Shown piece by piece: positions 37,335 through 46,187 of a stretch of DNA of 64,000 nucleotides. Under the pieces are notes generated by a model, which saw only the letters and a program-made list of their open reading frames with translations, searched no databases and was not told the origin of the DNA. Every line of letters starts with the position of its first letter. Within the stretch, counting starts at the first letter, position 1. The DNA comes from Oscillibacter ruminantium GH1. Its GTDB lineage: Bacteria; Bacillota; Clostridia; Oscillospirales; Oscillospiraceae. The position numbers and the translations under genes are program-made. The stretch is from contig NZ_DF158897.1 in assembly GCF_000307265.1 (NCBI RefSeq), positions 635,561 through 699,560 of the forward strand, in the 5' to 3' direction.

Positions 37335-38852
37335 ATGTCACGCACACCACCGTTGTCCTCTGCGTTCAACGATACCCACAGTCGCGGTCAGAAGCTCTCT
37401 CCTCAGTCCGGCATGTGCTCCTTCTGCACGGCGGATTGCATCGGCACCTGCGAGATTGGGCTGTCCGCCGTGCTTGGCGCGCAGTCCGTATATCCGACAA
37501 ACACGGGAAACAACCAGATCGCCTCGGAAAAGGACTATCCGCTGGATTATTCACTCTTCAATATCAATGGCAGAGTTTTTGGCGCGCAGGGCGCTGCGCC
37601 GGACGGCAATCAAGCGACGATCTTCCGCGTAAATCTGGAAAGAACCTTTGGAATGCTGCATCCCGTCAAGCTTGCGCTGCCGGTGATTCTGCCGGCCGTG
37701 GTCAAAATGAATTGGCGGGACTATTACGCCGGAGCGGCGATGGCCGGCGTGTGCTGTGTCATTGGTGAGGGAGCGCCCGGGAAAGACCCTGCCTTACAGC
37801 TCACGGACGGCAAAATCACCTCGTTTCCCCTGCTGGGGGAGATGCTGGATTCCTTCCGCCGCTATGACCGGGGATACGGACAGATCGTCTTGCAGTGCAA
37901 CTGCGAGGATGATGCCATGGGCCTGCCCGAATACGCAATTCAGGAGTTTGGAGCTAAGGCCATTGAATTTAAGTTCGGGCAAGCCGCCAAGGGAACGCAG
38001 CCCGTCAATTTCGTAAAGGATCTAGAAACCGCGCTGGCCAAGCAGGCGGGCGGTGCGCTGGTCCATCCAGATCCCTCCGACCCCGCCGTGCAGAAGGCCT
38101 ATGAAAAGCAGATCTGCCCCAACTTCTATACTTATGGCAGGCTTCCCATGTGGGACGAGACGAATCTTGTCCCACGAGTTCGCCAGCTGCGGGAGATGGG
38201 CCTTGAAAATGTCTATTTTAAGATGGCAGGCTACGATCCGCGGGATCTGGAGCACGTTCTGCGCATTGCGGCGCAGACACAGGTCGATATGGTCACCTTT
38301 GACGGCGCAGGCGGCGGCTCTGGATACAGTCCCTGTAAAATGATGAACGAGTGGTGTCAGCCCACTGTGTGTATGGAGACAATTTTGCTTAAAATTTGCC
38401 AGAAGCTGCACGATGAGGGCCTGATGCTGCCTGCCATCACCATTACCGGCGGATTTGCCACGGAAGATCAGGTGTATAAGGCTTTGGCGCTGGGAGATGG
38501 ACGGGTGACCGCCATCGGTATGTGCCGCGCCAGTATGGCTGCGGCAAACAGCGGTGCCAAGATCGGCGAGTTAATTGCCTCCGGCCAGCTTCCGCCTGCG
38601 CTGGGTGCGCGTGGGAGCACGGTGCAGGAGGTTTTTCAGGATCTCCCGGACTTGCGGGCGCTGTATGGTGTGCAGGCCAACGAATTCTCGCCCGGTGCCA
38701 TTGGCGTGTTCTCCTTTTTAAATCGGATCGCATTCGGCTTGCGCCATTTTTGTGCGCTCAATCGCAAGTTTGATATTTCCCTTGCCGGCAAAGAGGATTT
38801 GATTCCCCTGACTCAAGACGCACGGGCCTTATTGAATGGCAGCTGCCCGTAA
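37335..38852 (+). CDS. FMN-binding glutamate-synthase-like oxidoreductase
   Basis: 505 residues, matching only the central FMN-binding (synthase) domain of glutamate synthase; the amidotransferase and C-terminal parts are absent. The N-terminus holds a cysteine cluster CSFCTADCIGTC (residues 27-38) that could bind an Fe-S cluster. The FMN/active-site region includes DMVTFDGAGGGSGYSP near 325, TITGGFATEDQVYKALALG near 375 and GMCRASMAAANSG near 400. The amino group or electron donor is unknown. The product may make glutamate from ammonia or another donor, or act on a different substrate. AGGAG precedes the ATG. Confidence 0.8.
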   Translation: MSRTPPLSSAFNDTHSRGQKLSPQSGMCSFCTADCIGTCEIGLSAVLGAQSVYPTNTGNNQIASEKDYPLDYSLFNINGRVFGAQGAAPDGNQATIFRVNLERTFGMLHPVKLALPVILPAVVKMNWRDYYAGAAMAGVCCVIGEGAPGKDPALQLTDGKITSFPLLGEMLDSFRRYDRGYGQIVLQCNCEDDAMGLPEYAIQEFGAKAIEFKFGQAAKGTQPVNFVKDLETALAKQAGGALVHPDPSDPAVQKAYEKQICPNFYTYGRLPMWDETNLVPRVRQLREMGLENVYFKMAGYDPRDLEHVLRIAAQTQVDMVTFDGAGGGSGYSPCKMMNEWCQPTVCMETILLKICQKLHDEGLMLPAITITGGFATEDQVYKALALGDGRVTAIGMCRASMAAANSGAKIGELIASGQLPPALGARGSTVQEVFQDLPDLRALYGVQANEFSPGAIGVFSFLNRIAFGLRHFCALNRKFDISLAGKEDLIPLTQDARALLNGSCP

Positions 38853-38992
38853 TATCCGCGCCGTTGGAGAGCAACCGCCCGATCGGTGAACTGCTCCGTA
38901 AAGAAATAAAGAGCAGATTTTGGACAACATTCCGGTTCAGGTAAAAACAATCCGCCATCCACTGCCCTGCAGTGGATGGCGGATTGCTAATA
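38853..38992. other. Gap between the glutamate-synthase-like gene and the element's left end
   Basis: 140 bp of chromosomal DNA without a gene. It holds the hairpin at 38948-38986. Before the element arrived, this sequence would have directly followed the guaA stop codon. Confidence 0.6.
38948..38986 (-). terminator. Bidirectional terminator, probably the original guaA terminator
   Basis: A perfect 18-bp stem (CAATCCGCCATCCACTGC and its complement) with loop CCT. Read on the minus strand it is followed by TTTTTACC. It sits 6 bases from the left attachment repeat. In an empty site it would begin about 10 bases after the guaA stop codon. Confidence 0.8.
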
Positions 38993-39005
38993 TTATTCCC
39001 ACTCG
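38993..39005 (-). repeat. Left attachment repeat of the guaA-integrated element
   Basis: TTATTCCCACTCG is identical to 58035-58047, where it encodes the end of guaA (Ile-Glu-Trp-Glu-stop on the minus strand). The 3' end of guaA is a well-known integration site for Firmicutes elements. Confidence 0.85.
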
Positions 39006-39357
39006 CCGAGTTAAATCCGTTTCTAAACTTTTCTGTATAGCGGATTTAATACGGCGTTATTTGATTTGATACAGATTATACTTATCCTATGGTCTATCCG
39101 AGATTTTGCTATCAAAAATCTATCAGCCACAGACTATCACTGGTTACACTTGATATGGCAACACGGGTGGCTTGTACGTATTATAACATATTGTTTGCTA
39201 ATTTTCCAGATAGTGTCTGGGTTTTTAATTCTTAAATTTTCCAGGCCCCATCTTTCATTTTCGGAAACAAGATTCGATCTGACATCTTCTTCAAATGCTT
39301 ATCCCCATATTATATTATCTGATTTTTGTTGCCACGAAATTATAATAAAATAATAAT
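39006..39357. other. AT-rich non-coding left end of the element
   Basis: 352 bp between the attachment repeat and the metallopeptidase stop. A 95-codon plus-strand frame at 39066-39353 has no ribosome site and an odd composition, so I do not call it. Integrase arm sites would be expected here, but I recognise none. Confidence 0.5.
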
Positions 39358-40092
39358 TCACAGCCAAAATTCTGCACACTTATCAAGTGCCACCTTGCGT
39401 TCCTTCCAATCAGGCATCAGCATAGCAAGAAAACCGTAAAACTGCTTTGAATGGTTTGGGTGAATAAAGTGACAAAATTCATGCATCACCACATACTCGA
39501 TACAACCTCTGGGAGCTTCCAGCAATCTTTTGTTTAGTGTGATTATCCCTTTTTTTGATAGGCAGGAACCCCATCGCGTATCCATATCACGAATGCGCAG
39601 TGTCGGCTGGGCAACACCGTATTTCTGAAACAGCGGATAAATTTCCGTCATAATCTCACCAAACTGATCTCTGCATTGTTGATCTAAAAATCGCGTCACA
39701 ATGCGCTCTTTATTTTTAATGTCTGTGGCATCTTTGACCTGAAGCAAAATGTACACACCGTCTGAATGGATCGCATTTTTCGAGCCTTCTACAACCTTTA
39801 GCCGCAGCCCTCGACCTAAAATGTAAAAAGTTTCTCCGCTGATATACCGTTTTGGTTGTGGACGATATTGAGCCAGTTCATGAAATCGTTGCAAAGCCGA
39901 TAGAATATAGGCTCCCTTGCTGACCACAAATTCGTCCACCTTATCAACCGGAACATTATCATTTGCCGATACATAGACGCTGCCGTCTTTTCTTATTCTA
40001 AGATTTAAATTTTTGACTGGCTTTTGCTCCAAATGATAGGCGATCTCTTTACCATCGGACATTACTTTGCGTTGGGTTGAAGTTGGTGTCAT
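39358..40092 (-). CDS. YgjP/DUF45-type zinc metallopeptidase
   Basis: 244 residues. The zinc-binding HEFCHFIHPNHSKQFY (HExxH plus a downstream His) lies near residue 180, preceded by RDMDTRWGSC, a hallmark of the YgjP/SprT-like DUF45 family. The gene starts 2 bases after the hsdR stop (TGAGGATG) with GGAGG upstream. DUF45 peptidases are regularly found next to hsdR, but their part in restriction is not established. Last gene of the defence operon. Confidence 0.85.
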   Translation of the reverse strand: MTPTSTQRKVMSDGKEIAYHLEQKPVKNLNLRIRKDGSVYVSANDNVPVDKVDEFVVSKGAYILSALQRFHELAQYRPQPKRYISGETFYILGRGLRLKVVEGSKNAIHSDGVYILLQVKDATDIKNKERIVTRFLDQQCRDQFGEIMTEIYPLFQKYGVAQPTLRIRDMDTRWGSCLSKKGIITLNKRLLEAPRGCIEYVVMHEFCHFIHPNHSKQFYGFLAMLMPDWKERKVALDKCAEFWL

Positions 40093-40094
40093 CC

Positions 40095-43000
40095 TCAAAA
40101 CCTCCGCAGAGCAACGGTTTTGACATTCTCTATGATCTTGTCGATAACATCAAATGAGAGCCTCAGTCCGCGCGTTTTCTCATATTCATAAAACAGGTCA
40201 TCAATATCCTGTGAGATGCGATCATGAATGGTCTTATTGTTTGTCCAGTCCACCTGACTATGCTTTGCAATAATCTTCGTAATTTTCTCGGCTATTTCTG
40301 CAACGAAATCCGGTTCAACATTTCCAGACTTATCATCGTCGAGAATGGCAGAAAGCACACCGTAAAATGCCTGTGCATGAACATTATTCTTAATGGATTC
40401 CGGGTAACTTATAGAGCTGCGTCCGGCGTGATAATCTTCCATAATGGTACGCATCTTGGCCAGATACTCAGCCTCTGTAATTACTTGTTCTTTATACTGG
40501 TCCAACGCATCCTTTATTCTCTTGGAAAAGCTGTCATAGTAGGCGGGATTTTCATCATACTTCTCGCTGATGCTCTTTGTCATGCGGCTTGTAATTGCAT
40601 CGGCTTTCGCACGGATTGATCCAAGCTCGTCCAGTTCCTTTTCAAAGTCATCCTTATTCAAAATGTTGATTGGGTTTGTGATCTGGCGGACACCGGCTAC
40701 AGATAAGTGGGTATCTAAAAGATTTTGCATCAGTGGTTCGTACTCGCTGTTGTCTATGGCATCGCAATAACGGATCTTTACGCTGCGTCGCACCTTTGAA
40801 AAAAAGATAAACGTACTTTGATATTTTTTCAGTTCATCCCTCGGAACAGCCGCATAAGCTTGCTCGGAATTCAGCACCAGGTTGAGAGCCTTTCCAAAGG
40901 CACACAGAAGATTATAGAAGTCCTCGCGGATCTTGTCATCTGCAAGAAACACCTCCACTTCTTCTGCGTCCGTCTTATTCCGAACCGGTGCAAACAACTC
41001 AATCAGTCTGCTATACGAATCACGCAAGTTTCCGACCGATGACATAATATCCACAACCGCACCCTTCAAGTCTCCGCTGTCGAAGTTCTCAAGACCTGCA
41101 CCACTGTACATATCCATCGCGGTATCCAGCTTTTCAATCAGCCCCCGATAATCAACGATTAGGCCGTAGTCCTTGCCTTCATGAAGCCGATTGGTGCGTG
41201 CAATAGCCTGCAAGAGGCCATGCTCTTTCAGCTCCTTGTCAATGTATAACACTTGGCAAATAGGTGCATCAAATCCAGTGAGGAGCTTGCTGCAAACGAT
41301 GAGTATATCGATTTCGCCGTCGCAGAACTTGTTTTTCATAGCCTCTTCATAACGGTCTGCATCGCCATACTGCCGCATCATTTTATTCCAGTATGCCACA
41401 ACCTTATCGTCAGTGCCCTCGTCCATGTCATCAACGCTTTCACGTATATCCGGCGGCGAGATAACTACGGCACAGGTCAGGTCACCGAACTGCTCAAAGC
41501 ATTCAAGATAGCGAACCGCATCTCTTTTATAGTTCGTGGCAAGCATTGCTTTGAATCCGGTGTTTTTATAGCCCTCAATAAAATGAGTGTTAATATCAAG
41601 GGCAATACGCTTAATTCGCGCATCGGTGGATGTCAGGCGGCGGATACTGCTCCATTTTTTTGCCAAATCTTCTTTCTGCGCATCCGTCAGCCGCTTGGTG
41701 GTCTGCTCAAACCAAAGGTCAATGTTTTCTTCGTCAACATTTTGATCCACAAAGCGCCCCTCGTAGATTAGCGGCACAATAGCGCCATCATCCACGCCGT
41801 CTTTTATTGTGTACTTATGGATCAGTTTGCCAAACTTGGACATGGTGTTCTTTTCTTTCTTCATCAGGGGCGTTCCAGTAAAGCCGATATAACAGGCGTT
41901 GGGGAATACGCTACGCATCTTTGTTGCCATAAGGCCGTAATTTGAACGATGGCTCTCATCCACCAGAATAAACACATCTCTGGACTCATTTTTGGTTGCC
42001 ATTCGTTCAGCAGTATTGAACTTATTAATGATACTCGTAATCACGTCCGCTTTGCCGCTGTTTACAAGCTCTACCAAATGTCGTCCGCTGGTGGCGCGGG
42101 CAGGGTTCAACCGTGTGTGCGCAAAGGTCGCTGCAATTTGCCCGTCCAGTTCCTTACGGTCAGTGACGATTACAACTCTGGGATGGCAGTCTGTCATCTC
42201 CATAAGGATATACTTTGCCAGCATGACCATGGTAAGGCTCTTGCCGCTGCCTTGCGTATGCCAAATGACACCGCTCTGGCGGTTGCCGCGCTCGTCGGTT
42301 TCGCCTATGGTTTTAACGATTTCCTTAATTGCAAAATATTGCTGATAGCGGCAGATTTTTTTGACATTGGCATCATAAAGAATGAAATATCGCATGAGCT
42401 CCATGACACGCTCTTTGCTGAATAGTGAAATCATGTTTTTATCTTGTTCAGTGGGCATACGGTCGTCAAGCAGCCATACAAGCTGGCGGCTCATGAATGC
42501 TTCATTCTGCTCTTTCCAGACATTCCAAAACTTTTTCGGTGTTCCGGCAGTTGCGTATTTCACAGCATTCTTGTTGGTGGCCATAACAATCTGCGCGTAC
42601 TTGAAGAGCTGTGGGATATAGTCTGCCTGCTGATTGCGTACCGTCTGTTCCACCGCTTGATCGACAGAAATCTGCGGCGCTTTGCATTCGATCACCGCGA
42701 AGGGAATGCCGTTAATAAACAGCACAATATCAGGGCGAGCATTATGCTGCTTGTCCTGACTTTCAACGGCATATTCCTCCGTCACATGGTAGAGGTTGTT
42801 TTCCGGGTGATCCCAGTCGATGTATTTGAGGTTAAAACTGAGCATTTTCCCGTCACCCACGGTTTCGGGATAGCTTTTACCCAGCAGCAGTGCGTCGTAA
42901 ATCTTTTCACTGGTGCGGACAAGCCCATCCGTCAGAGGCTCGTCGAGATCCTCCATAGCGCGCTCTATATTAGCGGCAGAAAACTCGTTTTCTGCGCCGG

Positions 43001-43196
43001 CGTAGACGTAGCGATTCAGCCGACGCAATTGGCCGCGCAAAATATCCCGGAGCAGCACATGGTACCCGCTGCCGCGCTGCATGGCACAATCCTCCGGCGA
43101 TATGTAAGCATAGCCCATAGCACGCAGTAAATCAATGGCCGGCTGCTGGCTGGCGTTTTTTTCAAGATATAAATCTGGTCGAAGTATCTGATCCAT
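40095..43196 (-). CDS. hsdR: Type I restriction enzyme R subunit
   Basis: 1033 residues from ATG 43196. A longer start at 43229 would overlap the HAD gene and has no better ribosome site. The N-terminal nuclease domain has PDIVLFINGIPFAVIECKAP (Asp...ExK). The motor has Walker A TQGSGKSLTM, DESHR motif II, a motif III region YIGFTGTPL and late LLTGFDAP and QAIARTNR motifs. The C-terminal helical region binds HsdM. It translocates and cuts unmodified foreign DNA. Third-to-last in transcription, well separated from hsdM by CBASS and accessory genes. Confidence 0.93.
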   Translation of the reverse strand: MDQILRPDLYLEKNASQQPAIDLLRAMGYAYISPEDCAMQRGSGYHVLLRDILRGQLRRLNRYVYAGAENEFSAANIERAMEDLDEPLTDGLVRTSEKIYDALLLGKSYPETVGDGKMLSFNLKYIDWDHPENNLYHVTEEYAVESQDKQHNARPDIVLFINGIPFAVIECKAPQISVDQAVEQTVRNQQADYIPQLFKYAQIVMATNKNAVKYATAGTPKKFWNVWKEQNEAFMSRQLVWLLDDRMPTEQDKNMISLFSKERVMELMRYFILYDANVKKICRYQQYFAIKEIVKTIGETDERGNRQSGVIWHTQGSGKSLTMVMLAKYILMEMTDCHPRVVIVTDRKELDGQIAATFAHTRLNPARATSGRHLVELVNSGKADVITSIINKFNTAERMATKNESRDVFILVDESHRSNYGLMATKMRSVFPNACYIGFTGTPLMKKEKNTMSKFGKLIHKYTIKDGVDDGAIVPLIYEGRFVDQNVDEENIDLWFEQTTKRLTDAQKEDLAKKWSSIRRLTSTDARIKRIALDINTHFIEGYKNTGFKAMLATNYKRDAVRYLECFEQFGDLTCAVVISPPDIRESVDDMDEGTDDKVVAYWNKMMRQYGDADRYEEAMKNKFCDGEIDILIVCSKLLTGFDAPICQVLYIDKELKEHGLLQAIARTNRLHEGKDYGLIVDYRGLIEKLDTAMDMYSGAGLENFDSGDLKGAVVDIMSSVGNLRDSYSRLIELFAPVRNKTDAEEVEVFLADDKIREDFYNLLCAFGKALNLVLNSEQAYAAVPRDELKKYQSTFIFFSKVRRSVKIRYCDAIDNSEYEPLMQNLLDTHLSVAGVRQITNPINILNKDDFEKELDELGSIRAKADAITSRMTKSISEKYDENPAYYDSFSKRIKDALDQYKEQVITEAEYLAKMRTIMEDYHAGRSSISYPESIKNNVHAQAFYGVLSAILDDDKSGNVEPDFVAEIAEKITKIIAKHSQVDWTNNKTIHDRISQDIDDLFYEYEKTRGLRLSFDVIDKIIENVKTVALRRF

Positions 43197-43209
43197 ATTT
43201 CTCACAACC

Positions 43210-44214
43210 TTAGTCAATATTGCCTTCAATCAAGCCTTTGAGCTCTTCAAGGCCTTCATCCAGCTTTTTCTTTTCCCTTGCAGGCAATTTTTCAGGAACC
43301 AGTCCGATCATTTTCTGTGTATCGGTAAGCATTTTATATGCGCTTGCTGATATGTTCATCACCGCTTGCTCCGTCTTAATTGCCTCTCGAGCCGTAATTT
43401 CATCAATAATCTGCTTCATGTATTGAGACATACTGCTTCTGGCCGAGTAATCTGCCGGGGCATAGAAGTTGATTCGGCCATCGTTGAAAAGTTGGTACAC
43501 TTTTTTTCGATTATCCTTTTGCGGATCAAATACACCAATTGCATATCCGCCCTTGCTCTTCACCAAACGCATACACGGTATGTCAGTGGCGCTGTCACCA
43601 ACATAGACGATATTTTCATAAGGAACATATATCTGATTTTCCGGCATACTATCGTTCACGCGCTCGTCATACTCTTCAAAAATGCCTTTGGCAATTCTAA
43701 AGATATATTGCGTTTTATTCGTGTAGTTAATTGCCTGCGTGGCCCAAACCGCTATGCCGTCAGGATCATACATATATGAGGATGCGTAAATTCTCTTGAA
43801 TTTAGAGGCTATTTTGCTGCCTTCGATAATCTCCTTAAGACCGGAGGAAATAATATAATGCTCCAACACAATTCCTTTGCTGTCAGCATATTTGTTCATG
43901 CGGTCAAACCATGTGTCTACACCTTTATACAGAGGCACATGTGTACCCGCTTCTTGGAAGTATTCGCGGCGCAGCGATTTTCCCTTGAATTTTGAATATC
44001 GAATCAGTTCATACATCCACGCCAAATTGTTGTCCATCAAATTGTCTGTTGCCCGTTTGTTGGAGTCCTTCCAGAACTCATCTTTGTCGATTCCAAACGA
44101 GGGAATCAGCGTGAATGCCTGCATATCATCGGGGGAAAGAGTTTTATCAAAGTCATAACAGATTGCCATCCTGGGCTTTTTGGCTCGGATTTCTTCAATT
44201 GCTTTTTCGTACAT
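43210..44214 (-). CDS. HAD-family hydrolase of a defence-associated type
   Basis: 334 residues. HAD motif I is YDFDKTLSP (Asp22, Asp24), motif II the serine in YIISSGLKE, and motifs III/IV are the region YVGDSATDIPCMRL near 210. The C-terminal 100 residues are helical. The second Asp and the GDSxTD form are those of phosphatases of the phosphoserine-phosphatase group. AAAGGAGGC precedes the ATG. It lies between CBASS/hsdS and hsdR in the same operon. Its substrate is unknown; turnover of a nucleotide or phosphorylated protein signal is possible (inference). Confidence 0.8.
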   Translation of the reverse strand: MYEKAIEEIRAKKPRMAICYDFDKTLSPDDMQAFTLIPSFGIDKDEFWKDSNKRATDNLMDNNLAWMYELIRYSKFKGKSLRREYFQEAGTHVPLYKGVDTWFDRMNKYADSKGIVLEHYIISSGLKEIIEGSKIASKFKRIYASSYMYDPDGIAVWATQAINYTNKTQYIFRIAKGIFEEYDERVNDSMPENQIYVPYENIVYVGDSATDIPCMRLVKSKGGYAIGVFDPQKDNRKKVYQLFNDGRINFYAPADYSARSSMSQYMKQIIDEITAREAIKTEQAVMNISASAYKMLTDTQKMIGLVPEKLPAREKKKLDEGLEELKGLIEGNID

Positions 44215-44252
44215 AAGTGCCTCCTTTCACGGCGCTATATAAAAGCAGGAAT

Positions 44253-44278
44253 AGCGGGGCGGTATAAACCGCCTCGCT
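44253..44278 (-). terminator. Intercistronic hairpin upstream of the HAD-hsdR part
   Basis: An 11-bp stem with one wobble pair (AGCGGGGCGGT/ACCGCCTCGCT) and a 4-base loop. On the minus strand it is followed by ATTCCTGCTTTTA. It may act as a partial terminator and lower hsdR relative to hsdM and CBASS. Confidence 0.5.
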
Positions 44279-44290
44279 TTCTGCGCTTAA

Positions 44291-44527
44291 TCACTGCTTG
44301 TCCTTTGGTGGGCACGGATCGTTCCCATGGCTGTCAGGCTGCTGAATCGTACCGTCTTTACGATGAGGAATAAATTCAGTTCCCTGGTTTTTGCTCATCT
44401 CGCGTCCGGCCTTCATCGCTTCTTCTTTCGTGTCATAGTGTCCGCTGCTTCTCTTGGCGTTTTCACGTTTCACATCCCAACCGCCACGATCTGAGTTTGG
44501 CACTACATGGTGTTCTTTTCTTGGCAT
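44291..44527 (-). CDS. DUF2188 small basic protein
   Basis: 78 residues. The DUF2188 pattern is clear: HHVVPNSDRGGWDVKRENAKR, then HYDTKEEAMKAGREMSKNQGTE and a HRKDGTIQ. Function of the family is unknown; members are small and are often found near restriction or stress genes. It lies 11 bases after the DUF2513 stop. AGGTGACAAT precedes its ATG. Its C-terminal tail is Pro/Asp/Lys-rich. Confidence 0.8.
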   Translation of the reverse strand: MPRKEHHVVPNSDRGGWDVKRENAKRSSGHYDTKEEAMKAGREMSKNQGTEFIPHRKDGTIQQPDSHGNDPCPPKDKQ

Positions 44528-44538
44528 ATTGTCACCTC

Positions 44539-44922
44539 CTATCCTTTCATTGCTTTTATGGCCCCTTCGGTCATAGATGAGATAATCGCCGTTGCGACTT
44601 CCTTTATTACATCCACAGCCATCGGTAAACCTTTTTGGGTTATCACGTCTTTGGTTTTATTCCATACTGTATCTTGTCGAATTTTATCCAGATACTCGTG
44701 CCCCTCCCACGTTAAAGCACCAACGCCAAAAGCCCAAATATGGTTATCCGCAAACTGAGCGCCATAACCGGAAATCAAGTCAGCATCGTGTAGAATTTTA
44801 CAATGATACGCAACTTGCTCCATGGAGTAACCATCTATTTTGAGATCACAAATAGTGGTGTCCACGTATTCATCTTCTATGGCAAACAGAATTTTCCGAC
44901 AGAGTTCCATATCTCTTTTCAT
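44539..44922 (-). CDS. DUF2513 protein
   Basis: 127 residues of the DUF2513 family (MKRDMELCRKILFAIED; HCKILHDADLISGY; ALTWEGHEYLDKIRQDTVW), a winged-helix-like fold common in mobile elements. The ATG overlaps the hsdS stop by 4 bases (ATGA). The last 30 residues are hydrophobic/amphipathic. Role unknown. It may regulate the operon or act as an accessory protein. Confidence 0.8.
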   Translation of the reverse strand: MKRDMELCRKILFAIEDEYVDTTICDLKIDGYSMEQVAYHCKILHDADLISGYGAQFADNHIWAFGVGALTWEGHEYLDKIRQDTVWNKTKDVITQKGLPMAVDVIKEVATAIISSMTEGAIKAMKG

Positions 44923-46187
44923 GTGTTAACCCTCACAATGCCTGTCAGCAGAAGCTGCATCAGGGCTTTTTTCTTTTGTTTTTCGGTGTCGATAGATTTT
45001 TGCAGAAGGGATATCTCTTGGTCGGCAGTAGAAAGGATTTCGGCTATGGCGGTTTGTTCATTCAACGCAGGTAATAAAACCTCATACTTAAGAAAATCTT
45101 CGGGCTTTACTGCCATTCGCTCATACACTGTTCCTTCTTCGTACTTTCTAACTGCATTAATAAAATCCCAGCGCATTAAATAGTTGGATAAAAAGTCAAT
45201 GTTCACAGTTGCGGTTGCTTCAAATGTAACATAGATTGGTGAAAAAATAGCATCTCCGTATGTATTAACACATATTACACCAAACTTTAGATTGGCAGGA
45301 TTATAGCAAATATCTCCGAAATGCGTGATTTTGTATTCTTTATCTTCCGACTTCACAAGATGATCCCTATCATATCGATCACTTTTAGGATATATGCCAG
45401 TTGTAGAAAGCGTAACATGGGGGAACTCTGCTCCCTTTTGTGCATATTTTTTTCGTTCTTTCAACAGCTTTTTTAACTTAACCTTCTTCCACTCTCCGCC
45501 GAACCCCGGCAGACGCTTTTTACCGGTCAGAAGCTGCTGGCACAGATACTTTTTCTGGCGCTGCTTTTCGGTAAGTAGCTTTTCTTGCAGCTCAATCACC
45601 TTGTCCTGCGTGGTAAGGATTGCGGCGATTTTTTGCTGTTCGGGAAGTGCTGGGACAAGCAAATACGAATTAAAAAAGTCATCTACAGAAATATTTAACA
45701 AGCCATGATTCCGCGCGCCCTCCTGGGCAAAAGCTTTTATTTCCCTGTTCATCAATCCGCCTTCAAAGTAGTGCGTATAATACTGAGGGCACTGGTTCCG
45801 AGCTGTTTTTGAAAAGCAAATATAAAGCGGTGATACGATTCCACTCTCGTACATTTCCAGCGGTTTTAATGCGCCAAATGGATATCCGTTTGAATAGCTC
45901 TTGTTATAAGCATACTCTCCTCTGTAAAGCAGAAAATAGTTGGACTTATCTTCACTGGCAATAGCTTTGTTGAAAAAATCTCCCTGACTGATTAGGCCGT
46001 ATTGCGCTGATATGGTAAGGACATTTGTGTTTCCCTCCGTGTTCTTGCGATTAAGACGCGAGAACATTTCTCTAAAATGGGTTTCTTCCCACTTATGTGG
46101 TACAACACCAACCTTTGATTTCTTATACCCCTCCGGCACTTCACCATATCGAATCTGTTCAATTCGTTTCTTTATCTGCTCGTTCAT
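44919..46187 (-). CDS. hsdS: Type I restriction enzyme specificity subunit (full length)
   Basis: 422 residues with two target recognition domains (about 10-185 and 225-385). Each ends in the usual coiled-coil spacer (LPEQQKIAAILTTQDKVIELQEKLL near 180-205; LNEQTAIAEILSTADQEISLL near 375-400). TRD1 and TRD2 differ, so a bipartite asymmetric recognition site is expected. AGAGGA precedes the ATG. The start lies inside the upstream membrane-protein gene (29-base overlap). Confidence 0.92.
   Translation of the reverse strand: MNEQIKKRIEQIRYGEVPEGYKKSKVGVVPHKWEETHFREMFSRLNRKNTEGNTNVLTISAQYGLISQGDFFNKAIASEDKSNYFLLYRGEYAYNKSYSNGYPFGALKPLEMYESGIVSPLYICFSKTARNQCPQYYTHYFEGGLMNREIKAFAQEGARNHGLLNISVDDFFNSYLLVPALPEQQKIAAILTTQDKVIELQEKLLTEKQRQKKYLCQQLLTGKKRLPGFGGEWKKVKLKKLLKERKKYAQKGAEFPHVTLSTTGIYPKSDRYDRDHLVKSEDKEYKITHFGDICYNPANLKFGVICVNTYGDAIFSPIYVTFEATATVNIDFLSNYLMRWDFINAVRKYEEGTVYERMAVKPEDFLKYEVLLPALNEQTAIAEILSTADQEISLLQKSIDTEKQKKKALMQLLLTGIVRVNT

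Noticed and set aside
39066..39353. 95-codon reading frame at the left end of the element
   Set aside because: AT-rich, no ribosome site, antisense to nothing functional, and composition unlike a membrane or soluble protein.
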